Position numbers and translations under genes: made by a program | NCBI GenBank assembly: GCA_002315855.1 | Contig: DCIG01000007.1 | Span: 1 to 15,569 of the forward strand | Direction: 5' to 3' | Source of the DNA: Lentisphaeria bacterium UBA1732 | GTDB lineage: Bacteria; Verrucomicrobiota; Lentisphaeria; Victivallales; UBA1829 | Length of the DNA stretch: 15,569 nt | Shown: piece after piece, positions 6,033 to 13,559 of the stretch | Numbering within the stretch: position 1 is the stretch's first letter | Layout of the letters: every line of letters begins with the position of its first letter | The notes under the pieces: generated by a model | Databases searched by the model: none | Seen by the model: only the letters and a program-made list of their open reading frames with translations | Told to the model about the DNA's origin: nothing

Positions 6033-6956
6033 TTAATGATAAATAATTGCACCGCCGAAAGGTGCATTCGGGTTGCTCTCGGAATCATACGGGTTGCGGA
6101 TTACGTCTTCCTGAGCAGGGAACACCATTTCCGAAACAGGTATTTTCTTGTCAATTGCGGCGATTTCCTCTGTGGTCAGTTTTGCATTGTCGAGCTTGCT
6201 TGTGTTCATCAGTTCCGCAGTGCGAATTTTCCATCCGGACAAAGTTCCGGATGTCGAGAAACCTGTTACCACAATACTCTGGTCCGGGGCATTGCCGGGC
6301 CACACCAGTGAAATCTGCGTATAGGTATGGGGGGCGTTCTTCTGATTCAGATAATCTTCCCATGGCGTCAGTTCATCGGGATTTCCCTGCTCTTCCGGGC
6401 GGACATCCAACTTGGTATAATACACCTGCGGTTCTGCGAAGCGCGCACGGTTGATTTCCTCCGTCGTCAGATACAGCATATTGGAAACCACAAAAACGGA
6501 TGCAGCCTGCATCGCACTGTAGAACGCCTGATTACCAGCGTCATAACGCTTAATCAGCGCACGATAGGGATTCCAGAACATCATATTGCGTTCTCCCTCG
6601 CCTGCGACGACGATTTTCGCGCCGAGATCAGGCGGCGACCATACGATACAGCTGTGCATCAGGTCATGCTGAGGCGCTTCGGGGAATCTGCGGACATCAT
6701 CGATTTCAATGTGTCCGTTGACATTCAGCGGCAGCACGTTGCGCGGGAAAATCATGTTTTCATAAATGACAGGCTGTGTGAACCTGACAAAATTGCGCTG
6801 ACTTTCGTTCAGTCCGGTCAGATTGTCCAGCACATACTCGCGTGCGCGGTCGACGGCGTTTTCCGAATAATCAGTCCGGCATGAGGACACAGCCAGCATC
6901 ATGAACAGCAAAGCCGGAGCGAGTGAAGCAATCCGGGCAAATATATGTTTTCTCAT
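6033..6956 (-). CDS. Putative lipoprotein of unknown function
   Basis: I do not recognise the family of this 307-residue protein. It begins with a type II signal peptide: charged MRKHIFAR, a hydrophobic stretch (10-22) and a lipobox VSSC with the lipidated cysteine at C26. It is therefore probably anchored in the inner or outer membrane facing the periplasm. The mature part is soluble, with many aromatic residues and no further membrane segment. Noticeable stretches are FVRFTQPVIYENMIFPRNVLPLNV, HDLMHSCIVWSPPDLGAKIVVAGEGERNMMFWNPY and TPWEDYLN. No enzyme motif is evident. The ATG was chosen over upstream starts within bamA because AAGGAG lies at 6967-6972 and the signal peptide begins there. 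It follows bamA by 88 bp, has its own candidate promoter, and ends in the target duplication of the MITE-like element. A link to outer-membrane assembly is only suggested by position. Confidence 0.85.
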   Translation of the reverse strand: MRKHIFARIASLAPALLFMMLAVSSCRTDYSENAVDRAREYVLDNLTGLNESQRNFVRFTQPVIYENMIFPRNVLPLNVNGHIEIDDVRRFPEAPQHDLMHSCIVWSPPDLGAKIVVAGEGERNMMFWNPYRALIKRYDAGNQAFYSAMQAASVFVVSNMLYLTTEEINRARFAEPQVYYTKLDVRPEEQGNPDELTPWEDYLNQKNAPHTYTQISLVWPGNAPDQSIVVTGFSTSGTLSGWKIRTAELMNTSKLDNAKLTTEEIAAIDKKIPVSEMVFPAQEDVIRNPYDSESNPNAPFGGAIIYH

Positions 6957-6991
6957 CGGTGAAAATCTCCTTGAAAAAGCGTTTCCGCAAT

Positions 6992-7020
6992 AATATACTC
7001 CTGATTCAACATTCATGCAA
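6992..7020 (-). promoter_or_regulatory. Candidate promoter of the lipoprotein gene
   Basis: Read on the minus strand, TTGCAT (7015-7020) is followed after 17 bp by TATATT (6992-6997), matching the sigma-70 consensus at 4 of 6 and 5 of 6 positions. Initiation near 6985 would give a short leader carrying the AAGGAG at 6967-6972. It lies in the 88-bp gap after bamA, so the lipoprotein, yicC and acetyltransferase genes may have transcription independent of dnaB-bamA. Confidence 0.5.
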
Positions 7021-7044
7021 GCCGAACGGGAATTTTTTCCTGAA

Positions 7045-9396
7045 TCAAATGGAAAATCCGATGTTGAAATGGAAACGGAGCTTATTTGACACGTTGTCCT
7101 GATGATTGACAATCGGATATGCCAAATCCAAACGAAGCGGGGTCGGAATGCCGGGTACCAGAATCCGCAAACCATAACCGACGCCTACATTCGGCGAGGT
7201 AATCGGACCGAATCTCCCGCTGGTCGCATCGCCGACATCGACGAAGACCGCACCGCGAAGCATCTTGGAATAAATCGGATGACTTAACTCCGCAGTGAAC
7301 AGATACATGAACTGTCCGCCGTAATTGTCGCGATTGCCGTCCGTCGGACCAATCGAACGATACGGGAAGCCGCGAACTGAGCCGCCGCCGCCAAGGAAAT
7401 AACGGTCGTACAAGGGCACATCGCCGCTTCCGATTGAGCCTGTGGTGCCGATTTTCGCACCCACCATCATCACAAACCAGTCGTTGATGAACGGATAGTA
7501 ATATGTGCCATGCAGTTCGGCTTTGTAATAATCGCGGGAACCGCCCAGTGCTTTGGACGTGATGGACGTATACAGACCTGCCGTGTAGCCGGAGGTCGGA
7601 TTCAGCGCATTGTCGCGGGTATCCCGATCCAGCGACAGGAATATGCGTCCCAGCAGTTCACTGCCTTTGTAGTCCGTAAAGTGTTTCGACATTCCTCCGG
7701 TCATCTCCATGATGCGGACCTGCTCAAATGTATAACCGCCGCTGATTGTCGTGAAATCATCGAAAATCCGCTTCGTCAGAGATGTGGTCAGACCGAGCCG
7801 CTGTTCCATCCAGTCATCGTATGCAATGCGCCGCCAGTAACCGGAAATATCGAATCGCAGCGGAATCCCGAAAAGATACGGTTCCGAGAAAGTGGTTTCG
7901 GCATCCATCTGTTCAATACCGATCAATGCGCCGATGCGCAAACGCTGGCCGCCGCCCGTGAAGAAGTTCTTCGGGTCAAGAATGTCCATGTTGTTGTGGG
8001 TAATCTGGATGCTGCCGGCGAGACCATCGGAATCACTCCATCCTGCGCCGATGGAGCCGTCGATGAAGCGTTTTTCCTCGACCTTGATATGCACGTCTTT
8101 TTTGCCGGGGACGGGGGAATCCACCGCCACAATGTCAACGCCGTCGCTGTTGGCGTCTTCCGAGCCGAAGTATCCCATTCCCATCAGGCGGCTTTTGCTG
8201 ATTTCGAGCAGTTCTTTGTCCAGGAAATCTCCTTGTTCAATGGCGAGTTCACGGCGGATTACATGCTGTTTCGTCCATTTGTTGCCGGAAATATAAACTT
8301 CGTTGACCGTGTACTGCGTTCCCTCGCGCACCTGAAATTCCAAATCGACTTTATGCGTGCTGAAGTCGGGGGAACGCCTGACCTGAACCTGAAAATCAGC
8401 AAAGCCCAGAGGAGAATACTGCGCTTCCAGTGCATGGACGTCTTCTTCTTCCACTTGACTGCTGTAAACAGCATCCGTTTCACTGAAAACATAGGAAAGC
8501 AGTTCTTCTTCCGTGAATTGTTCGGTTCCGGTAATGCTCACCTTGCCAATCTGATAAGGTTCGCCTTCGTCAACGACGAATGTTACTGCGACCATGTCCG
8601 GATTGCCGGGGATTTCGGAAATCTGCACTTCCGTAACCTCAAAATCCAAATACCCTTTGCGCCAGTAGAGTTCGCGGAGACGGATTTTGTCGCGTTCGAT
8701 GGCTTCGCGGTCCAATACGCCGAGCGTTCCGGGGATGCCCAGCAGGGCTTCCATCGGGAACCATGACAGCCAGTCCACGCTGGGGAAGAAATAGCGTGTT
8801 TCCAGTTCCGGACGCACTTCTTTCGGGGTGTATGCCGTCATGTATTCAAAATCGACGTGGTCAATTCGGATGCGCGCATTTTCCTGAATCAGAAACTCGA
8901 TTTTCAGATTTTCTCCGACGACTTCCGGACGCACCAGAATTTCGGCATCCGTCATTCCTTTGCTGCGGTAGTATTTCCGCAGTTCATCCGTGGACTCCAC
9001 AAGCAGGGAGTCGTTGAGCGGCGATCCGGACTGTATCTTGATCAGTTCGCGGAGTTTTTCCTCCGGAACTTTCTTGTTGCCGGTGAAAACAACGGATTCC
9101 ACAAGCGGTTTCGGGGAAATATGAAAAATAACTTCTTTTGTTCCGTTCTCAAGATTTTTCACCTCCGAAACCACATCCGTGAAAATTCCTTTTGCAAACA
9201 GACGTCGCACATCATCATTGACGATTCGTTCGGAATAGCGCATTCCCGCTTTGGTTTGCGTATTCATCTCGAAAACATCTTCCGGCAGGAGGTAGGTCCC
9301 CTGCTGCTGGAAGGTTACTTTCCCGATCACCTGCCCGAAAGCGGAAATCGTCAAACACCCCAAAATGAGGATGGTCAGAATTTTTTGTCTCAACAT
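7045..9396 (-). CDS. bamA: Outer membrane protein assembly factor BamA
   Basis: BamA (Omp85) folds and inserts beta-barrel proteins into the outer membrane. The 783-residue precursor has a signal peptide (about 1-21, MLRQKILTILILGCLTISAFG) and five POTRA domains by spacing (about 24-96, 97-175, 176-280, 283-358, 362-443), each with a typical start such as VVFTGNKKV (102-110), VSITGTEQF (286-294) and VYISGNKWT (367-375). The C-terminal barrel spans about 446-783. The lid-loop motif VRGF is at 674-677 in YFLGGGGSVRGFPYR, with DRDTRDNALNPTSGY (590-604) before it. The protein ends FHFNIGFSI, so the last residue is Ile instead of the usual Phe or Trp of a beta-signal. The ATG has only a weak GGGAA upstream. 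The gene starts 27 bp after dnaB ends. The skp/ompH gene often found next to bamA is absent; an unknown lipoprotein follows. Confidence 0.97.
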   Translation of the reverse strand: MLRQKILTILILGCLTISAFGQVIGKVTFQQQGTYLLPEDVFEMNTQTKAGMRYSERIVNDDVRRLFAKGIFTDVVSEVKNLENGTKEVIFHISPKPLVESVVFTGNKKVPEEKLRELIKIQSGSPLNDSLLVESTDELRKYYRSKGMTDAEILVRPEVVGENLKIEFLIQENARIRIDHVDFEYMTAYTPKEVRPELETRYFFPSVDWLSWFPMEALLGIPGTLGVLDREAIERDKIRLRELYWRKGYLDFEVTEVQISEIPGNPDMVAVTFVVDEGEPYQIGKVSITGTEQFTEEELLSYVFSETDAVYSSQVEEEDVHALEAQYSPLGFADFQVQVRRSPDFSTHKVDLEFQVREGTQYTVNEVYISGNKWTKQHVIRRELAIEQGDFLDKELLEISKSRLMGMGYFGSEDANSDGVDIVAVDSPVPGKKDVHIKVEEKRFIDGSIGAGWSDSDGLAGSIQITHNNMDILDPKNFFTGGGQRLRIGALIGIEQMDAETTFSEPYLFGIPLRFDISGYWRRIAYDDWMEQRLGLTTSLTKRIFDDFTTISGGYTFEQVRIMEMTGGMSKHFTDYKGSELLGRIFLSLDRDTRDNALNPTSGYTAGLYTSITSKALGGSRDYYKAELHGTYYYPFINDWFVMMVGAKIGTTGSIGSGDVPLYDRYFLGGGGSVRGFPYRSIGPTDGNRDNYGGQFMYLFTAELSHPIYSKMLRGAVFVDVGDATSGRFGPITSPNVGVGYGLRILVPGIPTPLRLDLAYPIVNHQDNVSNKLRFHFNIGFSI

Positions 9397-9423
9397 GATT
9401 ACAAGTTCCCAGATAATATATGG

Positions 9424-11019
9424 TTAGGACTCCGGCGATGCCGGAATGTCTTTGGTGTCGTATTTGTGCGTAATGGAACGGAACTCCATCAAGGATGGAT
9501 GGAACATCACCTTGATTTCTCCGGTTTTTCCGTTTCGGTTTTTTTCCACGATTACTTCCGTAACGACTCCCTGCGCGGAGGATTCCCGTTTGTTCTCTTT
9601 GGATTCGTCGCGGTCGCGGTGCAGGAAGATTACAACGTCTGCGTCCTGTTCGATTGAGCCGGATTCACGGATATTGCTCAATTTCGGACGCACGGGTTTT
9701 CCGGTCGGTGTGCTTTCCACCTCACGGTTCAACTGAGACAGCACGAGGACCGGTACATCCAAATCCTTGGCAAGTTTTTTCACGGCACCGGAGATGGCGG
9801 CTACTTCGACCTGTCGGTTTTCTTTGGAAAGCGAAGCGTCTCCGGCTCGCATCAGCTGCAGATAGTCGATGATGATGATGTCGATTCCGTGGGTGTCTTT
9901 CAGTTTGCGCGCTTTTGCACGCAGTTCAAAAATGGTCAGGCCGCCGGTCGGGTCAATATACAGTTCCGTATTCGACCAGTTGTTGACGGCTCCGGTAAGT
10001 TTGTAGAGTTCGTTCGGATTGAACGAACGGTCCATGATGGAGGACAGGGGGACATGAGATTCCGTGCAGAGAAGACGCTGTGCCACCTGTTCTGCGCTCA
10101 TTTCAAGCGAGAAAAATGCAACTTTCATGCGCGGTTTGTCGGGGATTTGCTTCATTGCAATATTCCGCGCAATATTTAAGGCAAATGCCGTCTTCCCGAT
10201 GGAAGGACGTGCCGCCAGAACTATCATTTCCTGTTTTTTCAGGCCTCCGCCGAGAAGACTATCCAAATCGGCGTATCCGGTGGGAATACCCGGTTCAATG
10301 GTACGATTCATCAAATCGACGAAATACTGAAATGTATCTTCCATCAAATCGGAAATCGATTTGTTTTCAGAGCGGATGAAACTGTTTCGTACCGCAAAAA
10401 GATTTGCTTCGATTTCATCAAGGAGCTCACGAACCATCTTGCCCGGAGTTCTTGCCAGCTGCAGTGCGGTACTGCATGAATGGATCATTTCACGAAGCAT
10501 TGCCCATTCTACGAGAATATTGCACCATGATTCCAGGTTTGCAATATTTCCCACGGATGCCTGAATATCCAGCAGGGCATCTAAACCGCCGATCTGCTCC
10601 AGACGGTTTTTGCGTATCAGGGCATCCTGTACGGATAAAATATCGGGACGAATGTTTTTGTCGCCGTTGTTCAGTTCCAGCACAGCCTGAAATATGGCCG
10701 CGTGGCGCGGGTCGCGGAAAAGCATTCCCGCAAGTCCCTCCTGAACGGACTCTTTCAAATCGTCCGAATTCTTTTTTCCCGTTTTTTTCCGCGTATCGCG
10801 GTGACTGATCGGCTGCAATCCGCCGAATACAGTCATGACGGTATTCATGCAGTCGGGATCAGACAGAATACAGGCAAGAACAGCCCGTTCCGTATCGAAG
10901 TCTGCATATTCCAGCTCCGGCTTCTGTACGGAAGAGGGATTGTTCTGAACCTCGCGCGACTGAGCTGCAGCCGCTGCGGGGTTCATGGACTTTGTTCTGT
11001 CGAAACTTCCGTCTGACAT
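9424..11019 (-). CDS. dnaB: Replicative DNA helicase DnaB
   Basis: DnaB is the hexameric 5'-to-3' helicase that unwinds DNA at the replication fork and recruits primase. From the chosen ATG it has 531 residues. The N-terminal domain (about 41-170) starts DTERAVLACILSDPD. A linker follows, then the RecA-type motor: Walker A ARPSIGKTA (270-278), FFSLEMSAEQ (302-311), Walker B IIIIDYLQLM (381-390), LSQLNREVE (428-436), the arginine-finger region RESGSIEQDADVV (451-463) and EKNRNGKTGE (492-501). A lysine-rich stretch, roughly 70-98 (HRDTRKKTGKKNSDD), looks like an insertion of about 25 residues in the N-terminal domain where most DnaBs go straight to the RPAHR-like segment. No intein is present. 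TTG 11049 and GTG 11046 are alternative starts just after rplI, but they lack a ribosome-binding site; the start is uncertain by 10 residues. Confidence 0.96.
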   Translation of the reverse strand: MSDGSFDRTKSMNPAAAAAQSREVQNNPSSVQKPELEYADFDTERAVLACILSDPDCMNTVMTVFGGLQPISHRDTRKKTGKKNSDDLKESVQEGLAGMLFRDPRHAAIFQAVLELNNGDKNIRPDILSVQDALIRKNRLEQIGGLDALLDIQASVGNIANLESWCNILVEWAMLREMIHSCSTALQLARTPGKMVRELLDEIEANLFAVRNSFIRSENKSISDLMEDTFQYFVDLMNRTIEPGIPTGYADLDSLLGGGLKKQEMIVLAARPSIGKTAFALNIARNIAMKQIPDKPRMKVAFFSLEMSAEQVAQRLLCTESHVPLSSIMDRSFNPNELYKLTGAVNNWSNTELYIDPTGGLTIFELRAKARKLKDTHGIDIIIIDYLQLMRAGDASLSKENRQVEVAAISGAVKKLAKDLDVPVLVLSQLNREVESTPTGKPVRPKLSNIRESGSIEQDADVVIFLHRDRDESKENKRESSAQGVVTEVIVEKNRNGKTGEIKVMFHPSLMEFRSITHKYDTKDIPASPES

Positions 11020-11049
11020 GACTGTTCCGTCAAGCGTGGTGGACACCAA

Positions 11050-11502
11050 TCAGGCGCGAACCACTTTCACGGTGGCGATAGCAACCACTTTGTGATACAG
11101 CTTGACTTCAGCCTTGAATTCGCCGACCATGCGGATCGGGGCACTCAGGTGAATCTTGCTGACATTGACATCAATTCCGAGAGAAGCAAGCTTTTCGCAG
11201 ATCATGCGTTCGTTCACGGAACCGTACAGGTGATTGTCTTCCGAGGCCTGCATCTGAATCGTGATGTCGAGAGCGGCAATCTTGGCGGACAGAGCCTCTG
11301 CGGCTTCCAGGTCAGCCTTGCGCTGCGCTTCAATTTTTTCCTTGCGGGCGGCAAGCTGACGGAGTACGCCGGTGGAGACGACGGTCGCAAAGCCCTGGGG
11401 GATCAGATAGTTTCTGGCATAACCTGCGGCGACGGAGACTTCTTCCCCGGCAAGACCGAGATCGTCAACGTCTTTCAGAAGAATCAGTTTTGTATGAGCC
11501 AT
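11050..11502 (-). CDS. rplI: 50S ribosomal protein bL9
   Basis: bL9 binds domain V of 23S rRNA near the L1 stalk and helps reading-frame maintenance. The 150-residue protein has the standard two domains joined by a helix. The N-terminal domain (about 1-52) contains KLILLKDVDDLGLAGEEVSVAAGYARNYLIPQGFA, with the conserved GYARNYLIP signature. Next come a charged connecting helix (about 53-75, ARKEKIEAQRKADLEAAEAL) and the C-terminal domain with DNHLYGSVNERMI. AAGGA at 11511-11515 precedes the ATG. It lies 23 bp after rpsR and its stop abuts the dnaB leader, the usual rpsR-rplI-dnaB order. Confidence 0.98.
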   Translation of the reverse strand: MAHTKLILLKDVDDLGLAGEEVSVAAGYARNYLIPQGFATVVSTGVLRQLAARKEKIEAQRKADLEAAEALSAKIAALDITIQMQASEDNHLYGSVNERMICEKLASLGIDVNVSKIHLSAPIRMVGEFKAEVKLYHKVVAIATVKVVRA

Positions 11503-11525
11503 AGTGTGATTCCTTATGCTTGGGG

Positions 11526-11762
11526 TTAGCGGACAACGCTGATGATGCGGGCGCGTTTGAGAGCGATCGTAAGCATCTTCTGGTGATCCGGGCAGTTACC
11601 GGTAATACGGCGGGGGAGAATGCGACCCTTTTCAGTCTGGCAGCCTTTCAGCTTTTCGCCGTCTTTGAAATCAATGTAGTTGACGTGGGCTTCGCAGAAT
11701 CTGCAAACTTTGGGCTTGGAAATGCGCCGTTTCATGCGGCGTCTTCTTTGAGGCATAGGCAT
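11526..11762 (-). CDS. rpsR: 30S ribosomal protein bS18 (four-cysteine form)
   Basis: bS18 pairs with bS6 on the platform of the small subunit. The 78-residue protein has the basic N-terminus MPMPQRRRRMKRR, YIDFKDGEKL and the core signature GRILPRRITG followed by LTIALKRARIISVV. Four cysteines, C20 and C23 in VCRFC plus C41 and C57, suggest the zinc-binding C+ variant known among bS18 paralogues; zinc binding itself is inferred. AGGAA at 11772-11776 stands 9 nt before the first ATG; the second ATG two codons later is a less well spaced alternative. It is encoded between ssb and rplI. Its usual partner bS6 is two genes upstream. Confidence 0.98.
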   Translation of the reverse strand: MPMPQRRRRMKRRISKPKVCRFCEAHVNYIDFKDGEKLKGCQTEKGRILPRRITGNCPDHQKMLTIALKRARIISVVR

Positions 11763-11813
11763 AATATCAAATTCCTAAGGTTGTTTTGTTGGATTTCCTG
11801 ATTTGGTTTTCTA

Positions 11814-12437
11814 TCAGAACGGGATGTCATCCACATTTTCCAGCGGATTATCTTCGCCGCCCTGGGGAACACCGCGCTGCGGTTGCATGGACGGTGCTGA
11901 ATTGTAGGACGGAGCGTCGAAACTCTGTCTGTGGTAGCTTCCTCCCTGCTGCGGCTGACGCGGTGCGCCGTATCCGCCGCCTTGAGGTGCGCCATATCCA
12001 CCCTGATGTCCGTAACCCTGCGAACGGGCCGGCTGTGTGTAGCCGCCGTCAGCGGGCATTTCGTCTTCAGGAGGCATTTCAACTCCGCCCTGTTCATCAC
12101 GACGGGGGGAATTCATAAACTGGACTCGTTCGGCTGTTACACGAATGCGGGAACGCTTTTTCTGGGTTTCTTTTTCGGTCCACTGGTCATAAACAAGTCG
12201 ACCTTCGATGAAAACAGACGAACCTTTCTGCAGAAAACGTGAGCAACTTTCAGCCTGTTTCCCCCAGACAACAATGTCAAGGAAGCAGGTTTCGTCTTTC
12301 TCCTGCCCGCCGGCCTGCATAAAACGGCGGTTGATTGCAATTCCGAATTCTGTAACTGCGGAATTGCCATTCACATAACGGAGTTCCGGATCTCTTGTCA
12401 GATTTCCAATCAAAAAGACTTTGTTGAGAGAGGCCAT
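11814..12437 (-). CDS. ssb: Single-stranded DNA-binding protein SSB
   Basis: SSB coats single-stranded DNA during replication, repair and recombination. Of its 207 residues, 1-110 form the OB fold (MASLNKVFLIGNLTRDPELRY, FGIAINRRF, TCFLDIVVWGKQAESC, KGSSVFIEGRLVYDQW, IRVTAERVQFM). From about 111 to 197 there is a disordered linker rich in Gly, Gln, Pro and Tyr, with a repeated GGYGAP pattern. The acidic C-terminal tip ENVDDIPF is the conserved docking site for partner proteins such as RecO, PriA or exonuclease I. AAAGGG at 12446-12451 lies 8 nt before the ATG. The gene sits between the bS6 and bS18 genes, the classic rpsF-ssb-rpsR arrangement, which couples ribosomal and replication protein supply. 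Confidence 0.98.
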   Translation of the reverse strand: MASLNKVFLIGNLTRDPELRYVNGNSAVTEFGIAINRRFMQAGGQEKDETCFLDIVVWGKQAESCSRFLQKGSSVFIEGRLVYDQWTEKETQKKRSRIRVTAERVQFMNSPRRDEQGGVEMPPEDEMPADGGYTQPARSQGYGHQGGYGAPQGGGYGAPRQPQQGGSYHRQSFDAPSYNSAPSMQPQRGVPQGGEDNPLENVDDIPF

Positions 12438-12474
12438 AATCGTTGCCCTTTCGTTTCAGGATTGTAATCGTTGA

Positions 12475-12840
12475 TTATTCCGCTGCGGGTGCTGCTGCGG
12501 GTGCCGCATTAAAGGTCGGCGGCGGCAAATCAGGAAGGGTGACCACCTTTGCAGGACGTTCGTCCAGAATGATGAGATGACGGAGAACACGTTCATCAAG
12601 ACGATATTCTTCACGAATCATCGCTTCCTTTTCAGGTGCAACTTCAAACAGGAAGTTGTAATAAATGCCGGCTTTGCGCTTGTTGATCGGACGCGCAAAT
12701 GTTTTCTGGCCCATGCTCTGCGACAGCGTAACGGTGCCGCCCCAGTCGAGGATCATTTTCTCGAACTCGCTGGCAAAGGCTTTGCCCTCATCGTCGACTT
12801 TACGAAGGTCGAGGATGAATACTGCTTCGTACTTTTTCAA
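12475..12840 (-). CDS. rpsF: 30S ribosomal protein bS6, TTG start
   Basis: bS6 binds bS18 and 16S rRNA on the platform of the 30S subunit. The 121-residue protein begins (M)KKYEAVFILDLRKVDDEG and contains the ferredoxin-like core with IYYNFLFEVAPEKEAMIREEYRLDERVLRHLIIL. A short Ala/Pro tail, PPTFNAAPAAAPAAE, follows. The start is placed at TTG because GGAGG lies 7 nt upstream (12848-12852) and the family N-terminus begins exactly there; no ATG or GTG is available at that position. Longer in-frame extensions would run back over the ribosome-binding site into the pth end. It follows pth by 29 bp and precedes ssb. Confidence 0.96.
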   Translation of the reverse strand: MKKYEAVFILDLRKVDDEGKAFASEFEKMILDWGGTVTLSQSMGQKTFARPINKRKAGIYYNFLFEVAPEKEAMIREEYRLDERVLRHLIILDERPAKVVTLPDLPPPTFNAAPAAAPAAE

Positions 12841-12847
12841 GACTGTA

Positions 12848-12852
12848 CCTCC
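12848..12852 (-). promoter_or_regulatory. Ribosome-binding site fixing the rpsF TTG start
   Basis: GGAGG on the minus strand, 7 nt before TTG (12838-12840), is the strongest Shine-Dalgarno sequence in the gap after pth. It decides the otherwise unexpected rpsF start codon. Confidence 0.8.
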
Positions 12853-12869
12853 AGGTATTGTTTTGATTT

Positions 12870-13508
12870 TTATTTGATTTTTTGGTTTATGGTTTCCGGT
12901 TCTTCTTCCTCGCACCACGTGCGGGAATTATATTCATTCATCGCCTGCTGCGGTCCGCGCCTCAGCATCAGAATGATGGCATCCACTGCGCCGGTCAGAG
13001 TTCGGTCAAATACCGCTTTTTCCGCTTCGGTAAACGGCGAAAGCACATAATCAATCACGCCTGACCTGCCTTCTTCGGGATGTCCTACGCCGATTCTCAC
13101 TCGCCAGAACGCTTCGGTTCCGATTTGCTCAATCAGCGATTTAATCCCATTGTGTCCGCCCGGTCCGCCGCCTTTGCGTATTCTGATGTGTCCCAGCGGA
13201 ATATCCATGTCGTCATGAACGATCAGGACTTCACCGGGCTGAATCTCTTCACTGCGCATCAGCGGCGCAACTGCATTTCCGCTCAAGTTCATGTAAGTCA
13301 GCGGCTTCTGCAGAAGCATCCGATTCCCTGCATAATTCCCCTGCCATACGTATGACTGGCATGTGTGAATCTGCTCAAATCCTTTCGGCATTTTCGCAAG
13401 CAGTTTGTCAATCAGCATGAATCCCGCGTTGTGCCGGGTGCCTTCATATTCGCGGTCGGGGTTGCCCAAACCGACTATCAGGCGCATCTGCTGAGGAACA
13501 CTTCCCAT
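12870..13508 (-). CDS. pth: Peptidyl-tRNA hydrolase
   Basis: Pth cleaves the ester bond of peptidyl-tRNAs that drop off ribosomes, recycling tRNA. From ATG 13508 it has 212 residues: RLIVGLGNP with N16, EGTRHNAGFM with the catalytic H26, KPLTYMNLSG with substrate-binding N74, VHDDMDIPLG with D99, and RIRKGGGPGGHNGIKSLI with N120. These correspond to N10, H20, N68, D93 and N114 of the E. coli enzyme. FWRVRIGVGHP follows, and the C-terminus is acidic then basic (EEEEPETINQKIK). AGG lies about 7 nt before this start. ATG 13487 would remove seven residues and TTG 13550 would add fourteen; neither has a ribosome-binding site. It follows the bL25 gene, a linkage common in bacteria. Confidence 0.97.
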   Translation of the reverse strand: MGSVPQQMRLIVGLGNPDREYEGTRHNAGFMLIDKLLAKMPKGFEQIHTCQSYVWQGNYAGNRMLLQKPLTYMNLSGNAVAPLMRSEEIQPGEVLIVHDDMDIPLGHIRIRKGGGPGGHNGIKSLIEQIGTEAFWRVRIGVGHPEEGRSGVIDYVLSPFTEAEKAVFDRTLTGAVDAIILMLRRGPQQAMNEYNSRTWCEEEEPETINQKIK

Positions 13509-13559
13509 GAAAAACCTGTCTTTGCTTTCAGAACTCTTCGGAATGCACAAGTCAGCTTA

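Noticed and set aside
6957..7175. Longer form of the lipoprotein starting inside bamA
   Set aside because: It would bury the signal peptide 73 residues in; the ATG at 6956 has AAGGAG and begins a canonical lipoprotein signal.
7510..8766. 418-codon ORF antisense to bamA
   Set aside because: The opposite strand is an unmistakable full-length BamA; the antisense protein has no domain pattern.
9431..9445. TCCGGC-ATC-GCCGGA hairpin at the end of dnaB as a terminator
   Set aside because: Stem of only 6 bp within coding sequence and no U-run after it; bamA follows closely.
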